Assembly: GCF_000482805.1 (NCBI RefSeq)
Contig: NZ_AXWT01000041.1
Coordinates: 1 to 11,289 of the forward strand
DNA: 11,289 bases
DNA from: Deinococcus murrayi DSM 11303
Lineage (GTDB): Bacteria > Deinococcota > Deinococci > Deinococcales > Deinococcaceae
Direction: 5' to 3'
How positions within the stretch are numbered: the stretch's first letter is position 1; each line of letters starts with the position of its first letter. Positions 7,405 through 11,289 of the stretch are shown here, one piece after another. The notes under the pieces are model-generated. The model saw only the letters and a list, made by a program, of their open reading frames with translations. It was not told the origin of the DNA and made no database searches. Both the position numbers and the translations under genes were made by a program.

Positions 7405-7410
7405 AAGATA
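7405..7410 (-). promoter_or_regulatory. Putative -10 box of the SDR-nrdR unit
   Basis: TATCTT (7410-7405) ends six bases before the SDR ATG and fits TANNNT. The expected start of transcription then falls at the ATG, giving a leaderless message. No convincing -35 was seen. Confidence 0.35.
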
Positions 7411-7439
7411 CCGTCCCCGCTGGGGCAAGGCGCGGTCAG

Positions 7440-7459
7440 ACGGATTCCGGAGAATCCGT
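7440..7459. repeat. Perfect 8-bp hairpin upstream of the SDR gene
   Basis: ACGGATTC (7440-7447) and GAATCCGT (7452-7459) are perfect reverse complements around CGGA. It lies in the gap 7399-7569, which holds no recognisable gene. It may be a terminator for the zinc-ribbon gene, or part of a dispersed Deinococcus repeat. Confidence 0.4.
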
Positions 7460-7535
7460 TCCAGCCCCTGCGCTTCGCTTCGGTGCTTCCACTCCTCTGG
7501 GTCACCGCCTTGCCTTCTCCTGCCAGTCGGGGTTC

Positions 7536-7552
7536 CAGTTCTTCCAGAACTG
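7536..7552 (-). terminator. Hairpin downstream of the zinc-ribbon gene
   Basis: CAGTTCT (7536-7542) and AGAACTG (7546-7552) form a perfect 7-bp stem with the 3-base loop TCC, about 18 bases past the zinc-ribbon stop. Position suits a terminator, but no T-run follows. Confidence 0.35.
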
Positions 7553-7569
7553 CTCAACCGGAATGCTTA

Positions 7570-7791
7570 TCAGCTCGCCTCCGGCAAGGGGCGCAGCGCT
7601 CCCGGCGGCAGGTCGCCCGCTCGGTGCCCACGGGCGCAGGGCACGCACCAGTAGCCTTGGTCACCGTCACGCAGGTCATAGAGGTCCAGCTCCCGCCCGC
7701 AGAAGGGACACACGTGGGCATAGCCGCGCCCGCTTGCTGGGGGGGCCGCCGCACCCTCCGTGTGCCCAGATACACGTAAAGACCGCCTCAT
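7570..7791 (-). CDS. Small zinc-ribbon protein of unknown function
   Basis: This 73-residue protein is not assigned to a named family. Its clear feature is a single four-cysteine zinc ribbon: CPFC (Cys28, Cys31) and CVPC (Cys49, Cys52), separated by the acidic stretch RELDLYDLRDGDQGYW. The flanks are Gly/Ala/Pro-rich. It could bind nucleic acid or act as a small accessory protein, but nothing here decides this. The ATG at 7791 is supported by a promoter whose -10 (TAACAT) ends six bases upstream, with a -35 at 17-base spacing, giving a leaderless message. It stands alone on the - strand between the Nudix gene and the SDR-nrdR pair. The ribbon spacing and the promoter make a real gene likely. 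Confidence 0.65.
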   Translation of the reverse strand: MRRSLRVSGHTEGAAAPPASGRGYAHVCPFCGRELDLYDLRDGDQGYWCVPCARGHRAGDLPPGALRPLPEAS

Positions 7792-7811
7792 ATTCTGATG
7801 TTAGCAGAATA
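7791..7811. promoter_or_regulatory. Perfect dyad centred on the zinc-ribbon promoter
   Basis: TATTCTG (7791-7797) and CAGAATA (7805-7811) are perfect 7-base inverted arms with a 7-base centre that contains the -10. This could be a repressor operator, or a hairpin ending the Nudix message 12 bases upstream. It does not match the Deinococcus radiation-response motif. Confidence 0.4.
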
Positions 7812-7826
7812 GCGGGAGGGGGTCAG
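7798..7826 (-). promoter_or_regulatory. Promoter of the zinc-ribbon gene, leaderless
   Basis: CTGACC (7826-7821) and TAACAT (7803-7798) each match 4 of 6 bases of the -35 and -10 consensus and are spaced by exactly 17 bases. Transcription would begin at about 7791, which is the ATG. The -35 lies on the Nudix stop codon. Confidence 0.45.
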
Positions 7827-8493
7827 AGGTCGGCTTCGTCGGTCGGTTCGTCGGAGAGGGCAGGCCCCACGGCCCCCACGCCCACCCGCCGCCGCTTGCG
7901 CAGCATGGCCGGTTCCTGGTCGAGGTTGAAGACGAAGTGCCGGGGCCGTCGCTCGCGCAGCCAGGTTTCCAGCGACACCAGCCGGGGCCGGAAGCGGATG
8001 AACTCGCGCAGTTGCCGAATGGGCACGAAGCGGGCTTCTTGCACGTCGCGGTCGGGGTCGCGGGGGGCGAGGCTCCCGCCCACCTCGCGCCCGGTGTAGA
8101 AGAACTGGAGGTGATGTCCCCAGGTCTGCGCCTGAAACTCCACGATAAAGGCGAGGTCGCGCAGTTCGACGACGAGGCCAGTTTCCTCGTAGGTTTCGCG
8201 CCGCGCCCCGTCCTGCACGAGTTCGCCCGCCTCCAGGCCGCCCTTGGGCAGCGACCAGCGGCCCCGTTCCCGCACCAGCAAAATCTCGTCGCCGCGCAGT
8301 ACGATGCAGCCCACCCCGATGCGGGGGGCGGCGAGCGCCCGCTTTTGCCCGCGCTTTTGGGGGGCGGCGGGCACCGGCACCGCTGTCGCCCCCGACACCT
8401 GACCTGGAGCGGGAGGCCGGGGCGAGCGCCGCCGCCGTCGCCGCCGTTGGCTGGCCCCTTGTCCCGTAGCTGCCGCCTTCACGTCCTCCGGCA

Positions 8494-8494
<1 letters not shown>
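7823..8494 (-). CDS. Nudix hydrolase with basic N-terminal tail
   Basis: This 223-residue protein contains a Nudix domain (about 57-190) and should hydrolyse a nucleoside diphosphate linked to another group. The substrate is not predictable from sequence. The Nudix box GX5EX7REUXEEXGU spans 85-107 with all catalytic residues present (GGLEAGE, then RETYEETGL), although the usual hydrophobic U position holds Thr101. The first 56 residues are low complexity: seven consecutive Arg at 17-23, then Pro/Ala-rich sequence, likely disordered and able to bind nucleic acid or acidic partners. The C-terminus also carries a basic patch, RKRRR (199-203). The ATG shares one base with the dnaB stop (TGATG), and GGAGGG lies six bases upstream, so it is coupled to dnaB. 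Deinococci are known for many Nudix proteins. Confidence 0.88.
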
Positions 8495-11100
<2,606 letters not shown>

Positions 11101-11289
11101 GCAGACCTTTCGGGGGGCACGTGCGCGGCCAGGGGCCAGCCGGCGCGGCCTGACCGCTGGGGCCAGGGCGCGGGGCACGTGCAGGGTGGAAATCGGGAGG
11201 AAGGGGCCGACAGGGGCCATTCGTCCGCGTGCGCCGAGCAAGGGGCGCCGAGCGGAACCGAACTGCCGCGCATCATACCACCGCCTCCC
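11101..11289 (-). promoter_or_regulatory. dnaB leader region with candidate -10
   Basis: TATGAT (11277-11272 on the - strand) matches 5 of 6 bases of a -10 box. Its -35 would lie past the window edge. Transcription from it would give a leader of about 165 bases ending at the dnaB ribosome-binding site AAAGG. No riboswitch fold or credible gene is seen. The region carries two short direct repeats. Confidence 0.3.
11114..11182. repeat. Direct repeats in the dnaB leader
   Basis: GGGGCACGTGC occurs at 11114-11124 and again at 11172-11182, 58 bases apart, with the palindrome GCACGTGC in each. A second pair, GCGCCGAGC, occurs at 11231-11239 and 11245-11253. High GC content makes chance copies possible. 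Confidence 0.35.

Noticed and set aside
7399..7557. 53-residue N-terminal extension of the SDR protein from a TTG
   Set aside because: It runs through both hairpins of the gap, is low complexity, and lies before a -10 box that fits the ATG at 7398.
6643..7779. 378-codon open frame on the + strand over the SDR and zinc-ribbon genes
   Set aside because: It covers two genes and the intervening gap on the other strand with no recognisable domain or promoter.
7791..7811. Deinococcus radiation/desiccation response motif
   Set aside because: The dyad TATTCTG-N7-CAGAATA does not match the TTATG-type RDRM sequence, and no other copy of that motif was found by eye in the window.
11101..11241. 47-residue N-terminal extension of DnaB
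   Set aside because: It is Pro/Arg/Ala-rich, unlike any DnaB N-terminus, and a good ribosome-binding site precedes the internal ATG at 11100.

Overview
The window looks like a chromosomal segment of a Deinococcus. It is GC-rich, several genes appear to have leaderless starts (a TANNNT -10 box six or seven bases before the ATG), and the mix of genes (dnaB with an intein, nrdR, an IS5-type element) fits that genus. The genus call is inferred from style and content, not from a database match.

Apart from a partial IS5-family transposase on the + strand at the left edge, every recognisable gene lies on the - strand. From right to left: (1) dnaB, the replicative helicase, interrupted by a 420-residue intein with a LAGLIDADG endonuclease domain, followed by a translationally coupled Nudix hydrolase; (2) a 73-residue protein with one zinc ribbon; (3) an SDR-fold protein that has lost its catalytic residues, overlapping nrdR, the repressor of ribonucleotide reductase genes; (4) a zinc-handling cluster behind a Zur/Fur-like palindrome: a G3E (COG0523) GTPase, a ZnuA/AztC-type metal-binding protein, and an AztD-type periplasmic zinc metallochaperone; (5) a compact arsenic operon arsR-arsC-arsB; (6) a strong hairpin between arsB and the end of the insertion sequence.

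How the genes work together: the zinc cluster reads as a zinc-starvation response. AztD and the binding protein would capture and pass on periplasmic zinc, while the GTPase would deliver metal inside the cell. No ABC permease or ATPase is present here, so the importer must lie elsewhere or be shared. In the arsenic operon, ArsR senses arsenite, ArsC (thioredoxin type) reduces arsenate, and ArsB exports arsenite. DnaB and NrdR link loosely to DNA replication and dNTP supply but belong to separate transcription units.

No rRNA, tRNA, CRISPR array or riboswitch was recognised. The only non-coding stretches longer than about 150 bases are the IS-to-arsB gap, the arsR upstream region, the SDR upstream region (two perfect hairpins) and the dnaB leader. 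None exceeds about 190 bases.
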